From Dehalococcoidia bacterium UBA2160 (lineage in GTDB: Bacteria; Chloroflexota; Dehalococcoidia; Lucifugimonadales; UBA1123), in contig DCWO01000043.1 of NCBI GenBank assembly GCA_002328865.1, forward strand, positions 1-8,382: 8,382 bases of DNA, in the 5' to 3' direction. Positions 1 through 5,019 of this stretch are shown here, piece after piece; position 1 is the stretch's first letter, and every line of letters begins with the position of its first letter. Both the position numbers and the translations under genes were made by a program. The notes beneath the pieces were generated by a model. It was not told the DNA's origin. It did not search any database and saw only the letters and a program-made list of their open reading frames with translations.

Positions 1-140
1 TGGGTCCACCTCAATGGCGCCTGTTTTTCGACATCGGTGAGCCTCTGGCCGTAGCGAGTCACCAGCTTGCAGTAGGCCCGCAGGGCATCCAGATGATCGA
101 CAAAGGCGCGCTTGATGTCGGCTGTGTCTTGGAGTTGCAT
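1..140 (-). CDS. Small hypothetical protein, 3' end outside the window; paralog of the gene at 4679-4903
   Basis: The ATG at 140-138 opens a frame that runs off the left edge, so only the first 46 residues are visible. A strong Shine-Dalgarno (AAAGGAG) lies about 6 nt upstream on the minus strand. The visible protein contains AFVDHLDALRAY, then KLVTRYGQRLTDVE. Aligned without gaps to the protein at 4679-4903, 23 of the first 38 residues are identical, including the block DHLDALRAY and the RYGQ-LT motif. That conservation, the ribosome site and the shared promoter make this a real gene despite its truncation. After residue 38 the match fades, and a different reading frame (AIEVD) resembles the paralog's DLELR better, which may mean a frameshift near the five-T run at 24-28. 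The sequence looks helical and soluble, with no signal peptide. I do not recognise the family and assign no function. Confidence 0.8.
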   Translation of the reverse strand, partial: MQLQDTADIKRAFVDHLDALRAYCKLVTRYGQRLTDVEKQAPLRWT

Positions 141-187
141 CGCTTCGCTCCTTTAGATTTCCGCTCGTCTCGCTGCTCGATGAATTC

Positions 188-252
188 AGATTAGCGCGGA
201 TTGAAAGCTTGTTCCTGACGTCAACCGTAACTGGAGCCAACAATTTCCTGAC
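188..252 (-). promoter_or_regulatory. Promoter region of the small gene at 1-140, with two GTCAGG boxes 33 bp apart
   Basis: Read on the minus strand, GTCAGG occurs at 252-247 and again at 219-214, exactly 33 bp apart start to start. The inner copy extends to GTCAGGAACA. Counting from its GGAACA part (215-210), a 16-bp spacer leads to TAATCT (193-188), a plausible -10 element 47 nt before the ATG. The same arrangement, with the same 33-bp and 16-bp spacings, lies upstream of the paralog at 4679. GGAAC resembles -35 elements used by some ECF sigma factors, but the -10 does not settle which sigma factor acts. The outer box could be an activator site about three helical turns upstream. The conservation is seen directly; the promoter role is inferred. 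Confidence 0.6.
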
Positions 253-264
253 ATCGCGGTCAGG
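247..264. repeat. Inverted repeat CCTGAC-N6-GTCAGG
   Basis: The outer GTCAGG box of the left small gene is also one arm of a perfect 6-bp inverted repeat: CCTGAC at 247-252 and GTCAGG at 259-264, with a 6-bp spacer. The 18-bp dyad has the size of a dimeric regulator's operator. The corresponding box at 4565-4570 does not have this second arm, so the dyad may be incidental. Confidence 0.35.
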
Positions 265-278
265 GTGATAAATCGCCG

Positions 279-416
279 TCACTGTCTCTGAACATCGGCA
301 TTCCAATGCTCGGAGATCACAAATGGCACGTGGGTCGTGGCGCGCAACCCGAACCCAGCCTGAACTCCGAAGTGCAAGCCTGCGCCTTGAGCCCATAGGT
401 AATAACCTTCACACAT
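279..416 (-). CDS. Possible 45-residue ORF, doubtful
   Basis: An ATG at 416-414 opens a 45-codon frame ending at TGA (281-279). The peptide begins MCEGYYLWAQGAGLHFG and contains GLRATTHVPFVISEHW; its composition looks protein-like, rich in Gly and aromatics. There is no clear Shine-Dalgarno and an in-frame TAG lies 10-12 nt upstream, so the start cannot move further back. It ends 27 bp before the outer GTCAGG box of the next minus-strand gene. It could be a small gene, a decayed fragment, or chance. I do not recognise it. Confidence 0.25.
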   Translation of the reverse strand: MCEGYYLWAQGAGLHFGVQAGFGLRATTHVPFVISEHWNADVQRQ

Positions 417-902
417 CGTTCTTGCCTACTTGCGGTTCCCACTCACGGAATTTGTGTAGGCGCCCGATGCAAACTCAGGCAATTCATCGCTAGTCTAATT
501 TCAATACTGTTTAGATCGAAATCGAATCAACCAAGCAAATCTGCGATGGATGTCAATACGGAGAGACTCCCTTCCAGCAAACATGAGCGACGCAACCGGA
601 CCGGAGACCGCCATCAACGCGATCGAGGTCAAATCGGTCGCGTCCGTTATTCGCTTCGAGGGTCCTGCTGCAAGAATTTTCCCCATCGAGCATGCGTTAT
701 GAGGGAAGCTCTGGCGGCATCCAAGGGCTCAGGTAGTTTCGTGTCGTACAGGGTCTCAGGCATCGCCGGCAGCGGTCACTGCCGCGGGCGTCGCCGGACC
801 CTCCGGGGAGTATCGGCATAATCCGCACGGCGCCCAGAGGGCCAGTCCAGGCATAAGCATGGAATCTCTCGTTCGTTGCCGTCGAATGCGAAAGGAAATG
901 CC
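417..902. other. Gene-poor stretch
   Basis: No convincing gene was found here apart from the doubtful short ORF at 550-702. Longer open frames on both strands, such as 546-821 plus and 776-1078 minus, have arginine-rich or disordered compositions typical of non-coding frames in GC-rich DNA and lack ribosome sites. A weak 6-bp inverted repeat (GCCTAC at 424-429, GTAGGC at 456-461) is the only structure noticed. No tRNA-like cloverleaf was recognised. Confidence 0.5.
550..702 (+). CDS. Possible 39-50-residue ORF, doubtful
   Basis: ATGs at 550 and 583 share a frame ending at TGA 700-702. From 583 the peptide begins MSDATGPETAINAIEV and continues through VIRFEGPAARIFPIEHAL. Composition and third-position GC look coding-like, but neither ATG has a good Shine-Dalgarno; the nearest purine run, GGAGAG, is about 17 nt before 583. 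It may be a leftover of a longer gene or a chance ORF. I do not recognise it. Confidence 0.25.
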   Translation: MSIRRDSLPANMSDATGPETAINAIEVKSVASVIRFEGPAARIFPIEHAL

Positions 903-1085
903 ATGCAAGACAACGTTAGCAGCGCGTTCAGGTTAGGCCCGGCAGGGTCATGGATCTGCGTTCGTTCGGCCACAGTCACGATTGGCAACCGAATCATGCA
1001 GGTGGAATCGGGGATGATGTTCACACGAGGCGTCCGTTTCATGGGGGTGGATGTCGCTGCCTGGCTGGACAAGAACACCGACTAG
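903..1085 (+). CDS. Small hypothetical protein, 60 residues
   Basis: The start ATG at 903 follows AAAGGAA (891-897) by 5 nt, a good ribosome site, so I prefer it over an in-frame start at 876 without one. The 60-residue product begins MQDNVSSAFRLGPAGSW. Its second half, with IGNRIMQVESGMMF and then RGVRFMGVDVAAWLD, reads like a small folded beta-rich domain ending in a short amphipathic helix. There is no signal peptide, transmembrane segment or Cys/His metal cluster. It stands alone in a gene-poor region, with no partner within 150 bp on its strand; the next gene (1243-2142) is convergent with it. Codon third positions are GC-rich, like the surrounding real genes. I do not recognise a named family. 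The call rests on the ribosome site and composition. Confidence 0.55.
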   Translation: MQDNVSSAFRLGPAGSWICVRSATVTIGNRIMQVESGMMFTRGVRFMGVDVAAWLDKNTD

Positions 1086-1181
1086 CCTCGACCTAGAACC
1101 GCCGCCTCAGGAGCATCAAGCCGACACCGAGCACAGAGTGCATACGCGCGGCTCGGAACAGTCCCGTATCGGCGGCGTACT

Positions 1182-1200
1182 CGTGTGCGCACGCGCGCGT
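1182..1200. repeat. 19-nt perfectly alternating purine-pyrimidine tract
   Basis: Between the convergent genes ending at 1085 and 1243, every base from 1182 to 1200 alternates pyrimidine and purine. The tract is mostly CG and TG steps and encloses the palindrome GTGCGCAC (1185-1192). Such tracts can adopt left-handed DNA under negative supercoiling. It could also be a weak transcription end for either neighbour, but no T run follows. Confidence 0.5.
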
Positions 1201-1242
1201 TCAAATCGCAGTCGGCTAATGTGCCTCAATCTCGGCATGCGC

Positions 1243-2142
1243 TCACAGCTTCGCCAACAACTCGGCGCACGCGATGGCGTCGTCCCAGCCTTCACCGTGA
1301 GACTCGAAGCTCCACCAGGCTGAAAGCACCGCCTGTGCCAGCCCCCAGTCGATGATACGTTGGCGATCGAATCCCAGCTCCTCTGCAAACTGGTCGACCC
1401 GCCGGGCCATGAGGCGCCCGGGCTCCGGTGTGTCCAAGAAGTGGTTGCGCAAGAAGGCCCCGACCTCGTACTCCGCCTCGCCGATCACTCCTTTCGGGTC
1501 GATCGCGAGCCACGGGTCGCGTTCCGCCGACAGTATGTTCTCGTGGTGCAGGTCGCCATGAAGCAACACCGGCTCGCCTGCCATTATCATGAATTCCGAG
1601 TAGATCGCCTCGGCCTGTTCAACCAATCGCGTCGAGAACGGACCGGTTTCGCCCTCGAGATGGTTTCGCAACCGCCCGATGCCGGTCGCCCAATCCCAGA
1701 CCGAAGGGAATTCATGATCGGAAGGAACGGGCCGCCACAGTTGCTTCATCACGTGTGCCGCGATCGACGTCGCTTGTTCGTCATCCCCAACGCTGTCTAA
1801 TGTTGCGCCCGGGTTGAGTCGCTCAAGCAACATCGCGCCCAGATCGGGATCGGCGTCGAGCAGTCGAACCGCCCCTCCACCGCCGATATGGCGTAGCGCG
1901 TCGATCTCGGTCCTCAGCTCGTTGTGCGGGGCCCCAAGCTTCAGGATCGCCTCAGTTGAATCATCCCGAACGACCGGCGCAACGAAGTTGTAGGACAGGT
2001 CGGCGAATGGCGGTTGAGCACGCAAAGACCACTGCTCTTCGCATAGAGCTATCGTCTCGCCAAGCCGCAGCAGCCAATCCGCCCCCGCATCACCGCGAAT
2101 GTCGATGATCGTCGCGACAAAACTCTCGGGGACCTGCTCCAT
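1243..2142 (-). CDS. Aminoglycoside/hydroxyurea-type phosphotransferase (streptomycin 6-kinase-like)
   Basis: This 299-residue protein belongs to the protein-kinase-like antibiotic phosphotransferases, closest to the APH(6)/hydroxyurea-resistance group, which transfer phosphate from ATP to a hydroxyl of streptomycin or a related small molecule. Visible landmarks: the N-lobe lysine in AILKLG (K68); a likely helix-C glutamate in ELRTEIDALR (about E79); the catalytic loop VLLHGDLHHENIL (H195, D197, N202); and the metal-binding aspartate in AIDPKG (D215). The IDPKGVIGEAEYEVG segment is typical of APH(6). Length matches the family (about 270-310). The ATG is supported by GGAGG at 2152-2148, 5 nt away. 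It is cytoplasmic, with no signal peptide. The methyltransferase gene lies 191 bp upstream on the same strand. All key residues are present, so it should be an active kinase, but the natural substrate cannot be read from sequence, and environmental homologs do not always confer resistance. Confidence 0.88.
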   Translation of the reverse strand: MEQVPESFVATIIDIRGDAGADWLLRLGETIALCEEQWSLRAQPPFADLSYNFVAPVVRDDSTEAILKLGAPHNELRTEIDALRHIGGGGAVRLLDADPDLGAMLLERLNPGATLDSVGDDEQATSIAAHVMKQLWRPVPSDHEFPSVWDWATGIGRLRNHLEGETGPFSTRLVEQAEAIYSEFMIMAGEPVLLHGDLHHENILSAERDPWLAIDPKGVIGEAEYEVGAFLRNHFLDTPEPGRLMARRVDQFAEELGFDRQRIIDWGLAQAVLSAWWSFESHGEGWDDAIACAELLAKL

Positions 2143-2333
2143 CTATGCCTCCACTTTGCGCATGCGAAAATGCCTTGCTGCGGCACAGGTTATCATTTGC
2201 GCCCGCGACGGAACACGGGAGCGGCAGTGCGCCGAACGAGCTTCAGTGGCAAACTCGTGCTCGCGCCATGGTGGCGCCAATTTCGATGACGCCGGCGGTG
2301 GGGGCAAAGACGTCTTCATGCGGAATGTTCAAT

Positions 2334-3065
2334 TCAACGTCCGTAGACGGACACGAGGTTGTCGCTATCGGAGGTGAAGGGTCCTCGATTCCAGCCGGCC
2401 CACCGCTCCTTCAACCGTAATCCTGCGATCCGCGCCATCAAATCGAGTTCCGCCGGCCATGCATATCGCTGGACTATTGGGTTCATGCGTACTCCCGCGG
2501 GGGAAAGGGATACGTGGCTCTCCTCGATTATCTGCGTCGACATGTCGTGGCGCAGCACGTCCAGTTTGACTTCGCCTACTTCGATGGCTTCCGCCTCCAC
2601 GTATTGATTATCTCGCAACCGGTGAAGAAAGGCAGGCACGTAGGCTTCCACCACGAAGACGCCGTCGTCAGTGAGGTGGTCCGCGACGTTCTCGAAACAA
2701 CGAACCTGTTCATCTTGAGTCAACAGGTTGAACAGCGTGTTGAAGACCACGTAGATCAGTCGGTACTTGCCGGGGACGGCAACGTCGGCGAAGTCGCCCA
2801 TTGTGACGTCGATGTCGGCGCCTCCCGGTTTGGTGCTGAGCTGGGCGACCATCGCAGTCGAGAGGTCGATGCCGTCGACGCGGATCCCGCGAGCGGCGAG
2901 CGGCAGGGCGATCCGCCCGGTTCCGATCGCAAGTTCCAGCGCGGGACCGCCCTTTGCCATCTGCTCCAGCCATGCAACGGCTTCGACTTCATCACCCCGT
3001 TCGACGTTGTCGTATCTCTTTGCGGCGTCTTCGCCAAAACTCATGACCGGCTCATAGTTCTTCAC
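2334..3065 (-). CDS. Class I SAM-dependent methyltransferase
   Basis: A Rossmann-fold methyltransferase of 243 residues, if started at GTG 3065-3063. I chose that start because GGGAGG (3076-3071) lies exactly 5 nt upstream; the N-terminus becomes MKNYEPVMSFGEDAAKRYD. Longer in-frame starts at 3116 (ATG) and 3206 (TTG) lack ribosome sites and add non-conserved sequence; ATG 3044 is a shorter option. Landmarks: motif I ALELAIGTGR (about 43-51), which binds SAM; acidic residue D67 in VDGID, expected to contact the ribose; GDFAD (90-94), adenine side; and YVVFNTLFNLLTQ (about 105-117). The C-terminal half, with RYAWPAELDLMARIAGL, is a small beta-rich lid characteristic of this family. The substrate is unknown. 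The kinase gene lies 191 bp downstream on the same strand, so the two might be co-transcribed and act on one small molecule, but the gap is large enough for a separate promoter. Confidence 0.87.
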   Translation of the reverse strand: MKNYEPVMSFGEDAAKRYDNVERGDEVEAVAWLEQMAKGGPALELAIGTGRIALPLAARGIRVDGIDLSTAMVAQLSTKPGGADIDVTMGDFADVAVPGKYRLIYVVFNTLFNLLTQDEQVRCFENVADHLTDDGVFVVEAYVPAFLHRLRDNQYVEAEAIEVGEVKLDVLRHDMSTQIIEESHVSLSPAGVRMNPIVQRYAWPAELDLMARIAGLRLKERWAGWNRGPFTSDSDNLVSVYGR

Positions 3066-3577
3066 GGCGCCCTCCCATCTTCCCGGGACCGTCGTATGAC
3101 GAGCCTGGGCATTCATCGCGATTAAGCGGACCTGGCTGCCCTCGCCTATCCGGCAACCGATCGTGTCCGCTCGCAGCCATCGGTCGATCATGACATGGTA
3201 GATCAAGATGGTACGTTCGTCATCACAGGGTTGGTATGTCGAAGTCTAGCATGCCTCCTCACAACATCAGGATGCTGGGTGCGGACGACCACGCGGGACC
3301 GATGAAGTCAGGGCGTTTACGGCTCTGGTGGGTCTTGGCCTGCGCGGCAAATCAGGCTTTGGGTCGGCCCGTGGTTTCAGCCGTGGGCACGTTCGACGGA
3401 TTGGATGTGGCCGAGCATGCGGCATCGTAGTTGGCGGAATCTCGGCCTGCGCGCTGCAATGGGTGGTGTTGCGTCGTCACGTCCGCAATCCAACATGATG
3501 GCCGTCTCGCCAGGCATTGATCGTGCCCAGCGACAGATTCGCAATGAAAATCTGCTTCTCTCACGTCTGGGACGGTC
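3066..3577. other. Gene-free stretch
   Basis: About 500 bp between the methyltransferase start and the promoter of the plus-strand small gene. Open frames occur on both strands (3236-3430 plus, 3352-3564 and 3377-3589 minus), but they overlap one another, lack Shine-Dalgarno sites and have unnatural compositions. No RNA gene, repeat or mobile-element remnant was recognised. It presumably contains the methyltransferase promoter, which I could not place with confidence. Confidence 0.45.
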
Positions 3578-3586
3578 TGCTATCAT
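3578..3586 (+). promoter_or_regulatory. Possible extended -10 promoter of the lipoprotein gene
   Basis: TGC-TATCAT matches an extended -10 element (TGn followed by a TATAAT-like hexamer). It would start a transcript around 3593, leaving a leader of about 20 nt before the ATG at 3614. No good -35 hexamer is seen 17 bp upstream, which is tolerated for extended -10 promoters. Placement is inferred. Confidence 0.3.
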
Positions 3587-3613
3587 CAAACCTCAACCCA
3601 GCGGAGGTGCTCC

Positions 3614-3922
3614 ATGCTGCGAAAGATAGCGACCTTTATGGGCGTCGCCCTCTTACTGTTTGGGCTGACCGCCCCGTACCTGAACTCGTGCACCCAAGAC
3701 GCACGACCCGCTCCCGGTCACGAGCCGAGCGCACTGTCGATTCCTGTGGCGAGGCCGGCTCCACGCGTTTTCGAAGCCGAGGGAATCTTCGCTTCACCCC
3801 AAGCCCAGGCGGGTGTTGAAATGCTTGCGTTGGCCGAAGACCGATTCACGCCGTCGACCGTCGCGTTGTCCGGCCATCGGTTGTATTCCACGACCGACGG
3901 CAACTCCGTTCGATCCGTCTGA
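3614..3922 (+). CDS. Small secreted protein or lipoprotein, hypothetical
   Basis: A 102-residue protein with a textbook ribosome site (GGAGGT at 3603-3608, 5 nt before the ATG). The N-terminus has a positive n-region (MLRK), a hydrophobic core (about residues 5-20, ATFMGVALLLFGLTA) and a cysteine at 26 preceded by L-N-S. That resembles a lipobox but has an unusual Asn at -2, so it may be a lipoprotein, a signal-peptidase-I substrate or a membrane-anchored protein. The mature part is Pro/Ala-rich and likely disordered up to about residue 50. It then has a helical patch (QAQAGVEMLALAEDRF) and a short C-terminal segment, GHRLYSTTDGNSVRSV. No known domain is evident. It is convergent with the Nudix gene. 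I do not recognise the family; the export signal and ribosome site argue that it is expressed. Confidence 0.65.
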   Translation: MLRKIATFMGVALLLFGLTAPYLNSCTQDARPAPGHEPSALSIPVARPAPRVFEAEGIFASPQAQAGVEMLALAEDRFTPSTVALSGHRLYSTTDGNSVRSV

Positions 3923-3940
3923 CTGAACCACACGAACTGA

Positions 3941-3954
3941 CGCGGTTAACCGCG
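3941..3954. terminator. 14-bp perfect palindrome between convergent genes
   Basis: CGCGGTTAACCGCG is a perfect 14-bp palindrome, 18 nt after the lipoprotein stop codon and 66 nt after the Nudix stop codon on the opposite strand. As RNA its stem would need to open at the centre to make a loop, and no T run follows on either strand. It is a weak candidate for a bidirectional transcription end; it could equally be a protein-binding dyad. Confidence 0.3.
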
Positions 3955-4020
3955 GCGCCACGACTTGAAGCAAATCGGGGCAACTCATCTCACGCGAACG
4001 CCCTCCGATCTTGCGGCGGG

Positions 4021-4482
4021 TCAGATGCGATTGTCGAAAAACGCGGCGAGGGCTTGGCGGTCCGCCAATCGGATATCCAGGGCGCGGGTTTCTTCGGCTG
4101 TGAACCAGGCGAGACCTTCGCCTTCGACTATCAGGTCTGGGGCGGCTCTCCTCAAAGTCAACGCGTCCATGTCCTGCCTCAGTTCCGACGCGTAGATCTC
4201 AACATGCACTGTCTCTGCGCCGGAAGGGACCGCAAAGCGACCGACGTACCCGAGTTCATCGACATCAACGCTCACGGTCAGCTCTTCGGCGACCTCTCGG
4301 ACCGCGGTGCGGGCGGGATCGCCTCCGTCCATTTCCTCCCGGGTGCCTCCGAAGAAAGACCACTTTCCCGAATCGGTCGGTGCGTCCTGGGTCCTCTTGC
4401 ACAACAGAACCACTTGGACGCTCTCGTCCAAAGCGGTGGGCACACGCCTGTGGAAGATTACATGTGCGCCTACGTACTCCAT
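4021..4482 (-). CDS. Nudix (MutT-like) hydrolase with a modified Nudix box
   Basis: A 153-residue single-domain protein; family members hydrolyse nucleoside diphosphates linked to another group. The ATG at 4482 follows GGAGG by about 7 nt, a strong start. The fold signals are VQVVLLCKRT near 22-31, GKWSFFGGT at 39-47, the Nudix helix around R62-E67 (REVAEEL), then GYVGRF and VHVEIYASEL strands and a C-terminal LAWFTAEETRALD segment typical of Nudix proteins. The metal-binding glutamates E63, E66 and E67 are kept. However, the box departs from Gx5Ex7REUxEExGU: the loop is two residues longer, the first conserved Glu is replaced by Gly (about residue 54) and the final Gly by Thr (69). Catalysis is plausible but the substrate may be unusual. 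It is divergent from the small gene at 4679, sharing a 196-bp intergenic region. Confidence 0.88.
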   Translation of the reverse strand: MEYVGAHVIFHRRVPTALDESVQVVLLCKRTQDAPTDSGKWSFFGGTREEMDGGDPARTAVREVAEELTVSVDVDELGYVGRFAVPSGAETVHVEIYASELRQDMDALTLRRAAPDLIVEGEGLAWFTAEETRALDIRLADRQALAAFFDNRI

Positions 4483-4564
4483 GAAACGCCTCCGAATTCG
4501 TGTTCAGCTACAAACCTCGCGCGCTCGACGCTGGAACGCGGCGAAGTTCTTTGCTCCCCGCCTT

Positions 4565-4629
4565 GTCAGGTGACTGTCGGTTTTATTTAGGGTGTTGGTC
4601 AGGAACAGCGCGCTTTTCCGCGCTATTCT
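4565..4629 (+). promoter_or_regulatory. Promoter region of the small gene at 4679, with two GTCAGG boxes 33 bp apart
   Basis: GTCAGG at 4565-4570 and 4598-4603 are 33 bp apart. The inner copy extends to GTCAGGAACA (4598-4607). A 16-bp spacer follows GGAACA and leads to TATTCT (4624-4629), a -10-like hexamer 49 nt before the ATG. The segment CCGCGCTATTCT matches CCGCGCTAATCT in the left copy at 11 of 12 positions, whereas the spacer interior and the sequence between boxes have diverged. That pattern is expected of selected binding sites in an otherwise free-drifting region. The inner box begins 81 nt before the start codon, against 79 nt in the left copy. The Nudix gene is transcribed the other way from this region, so the sites might influence it as well. 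Confidence 0.6.
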
Positions 4630-4654
4630 TAAATCAACAGGCCAACGCGGAAAA
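4614..4654. repeat. 9-bp inverted repeat overlapping the -10 region and leader
   Basis: TTTTCCGCG (4614-4622) and CGCGGAAAA (4646-4654) are perfectly complementary across a 23-nt spacer. A competing 6-bp hairpin, AGCGCG (4607-4612) with CGCGCT (4619-4624), overlaps the left arm. The left arm lies within the predicted promoter, so an RNA structure would require an upstream start; otherwise the repeat could be a regulator dyad. The left paralog's promoter does not show it. Confidence 0.4.
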
Positions 4655-4678
4655 ATCGGCTGTTGAAGGAGTCGCGTA

Positions 4679-4903
4679 ATGGAGCGTCAAGAGAACGTCG
4701 AAGTCAAGCAAGCTTTCATCGACCACCTGGACGCGCTGCGGGCTTACGGCAAACTGGCCAACCGGTACGGTCAGTGTCTCACCGAAGCCGAGCATGCCGA
4801 CCTGGAGCTCCGATTGCGCAAGTTCCTGGAGATCGGCCGGACTTTCGGCTTGAGCGACGGCGCGCTGAAGGGCCTCATCCACTGTGACTCGTTGATTGAA
4901 TAG
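4679..4903 (+). CDS. Small hypothetical protein, 74 residues, paralog of the gene at 1-140
   Basis: ATG at 4679 with AAGGAG at 4666-4671, 7 nt upstream. A TTG start at 4663 in another frame is less plausible because it overlaps the ribosome site. The product begins MERQENVEVKQAFIDHLDALRAY and continues with KLANRYGQCLTEAEHADLELRLRKFLEIG. It is highly charged and predicted helical, perhaps two or three helices, with no signal peptide and no membrane segment. Two cysteines (33 and about 69) are not in a metal-binding pattern. The block DHLDALRAY and RYGQ-LT are shared with the truncated gene at the left edge, giving 23 of 38 identical residues at the N-terminus. It is monocistronic: the Nudix gene is divergent and the MFS gene convergent, with a hairpin 5 nt after the stop. 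I do not recognise the family. Small size, helicity and duplicated promoter suggest a regulatory or adaptor role, which is speculation. Confidence 0.75.
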   Translation: MERQENVEVKQAFIDHLDALRAYGKLANRYGQCLTEAEHADLELRLRKFLEIGRTFGLSDGALKGLIHCDSLIE

Positions 4904-4908
4904 TCTGC

Positions 4909-4926
4909 GTCGGCTTTGGAGCCGGC
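4909..4926 (+). terminator. Hairpin just after the 74-residue gene
   Basis: GTCGGCT and AGCCGGC form a 7-bp stem (one G-T wobble) around a TTGG tetraloop, starting 5 nt after the stop codon. No T run follows, so it may be a non-canonical terminator or an mRNA 3'-end stabiliser. Confidence 0.4.
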
Positions 4927-4990
4927 ACGATCTACGTCTCTTGACACCGAGTGCCTAAGTGATCCGGCATCGCATCGAATTAACGATAGC

Positions 4991-5019
4991 ACCTCTCGGG
5001 CAACTAGTCTGCGAGAGGT
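4991..5019 (-). terminator. Hairpin enclosing the MFS stop codon
   Basis: ACCTCTCG (4991-4998) and CGAGAGGT (5012-5019) form a perfect 8-bp inverted repeat with a 13-nt loop that contains the MFS stop codon (5006-5004). Downstream on the minus strand the sequence is AT-richer (GCTATCGTTAATTCG) but has no real T tract. It probably serves as the 3' end of the permease transcript. Confidence 0.45.

Noticed and set aside
546..821. 91-residue plus-strand ORF
   Set aside because: Arginine-rich, no ribosome site; appears to be a non-coding frame.
776..1078. 100-residue minus-strand ORF
   Set aside because: Antisense to the better-supported 60-residue gene; ends in an arginine-rich tail and has no ribosome site.
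1191..1217. tRNA-like T-arm (GCG TTCAAAT CGC)
   Set aside because: Only three pairs flank the loop and no acceptor, D or anticodon arms could be built around it.
2263..2277. Hairpin GCGCCA-TGG-TGGCGC downstream of the methyltransferase as a terminator
   Set aside because: Short 6-bp stem with a 3-nt loop, about 57 nt after the stop and without a T run; GC-rich DNA yields such stems by chance.
3066..3206. Longer methyltransferase N-terminus from TTG 3206 or ATG 3116
   Set aside because: No ribosome site at either, while the GTG at 3065 has GGGAGG at ideal spacing and leads into the family-like start.
3236..3430. 64-residue plus-strand ORF with a hydrophobic stretch (WWVLACAANQ)
   Set aside because: No Shine-Dalgarno at 3236 or 3302 and no recognisable pattern; not enough to call a gene.
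141..4678. The segment between the two paralogs as a transposon or recently inverted element
   Set aside because: The paralogs have clearly diverged and are genes with their own promoters, not terminal repeats; no transposase, integrase or target duplication was found.
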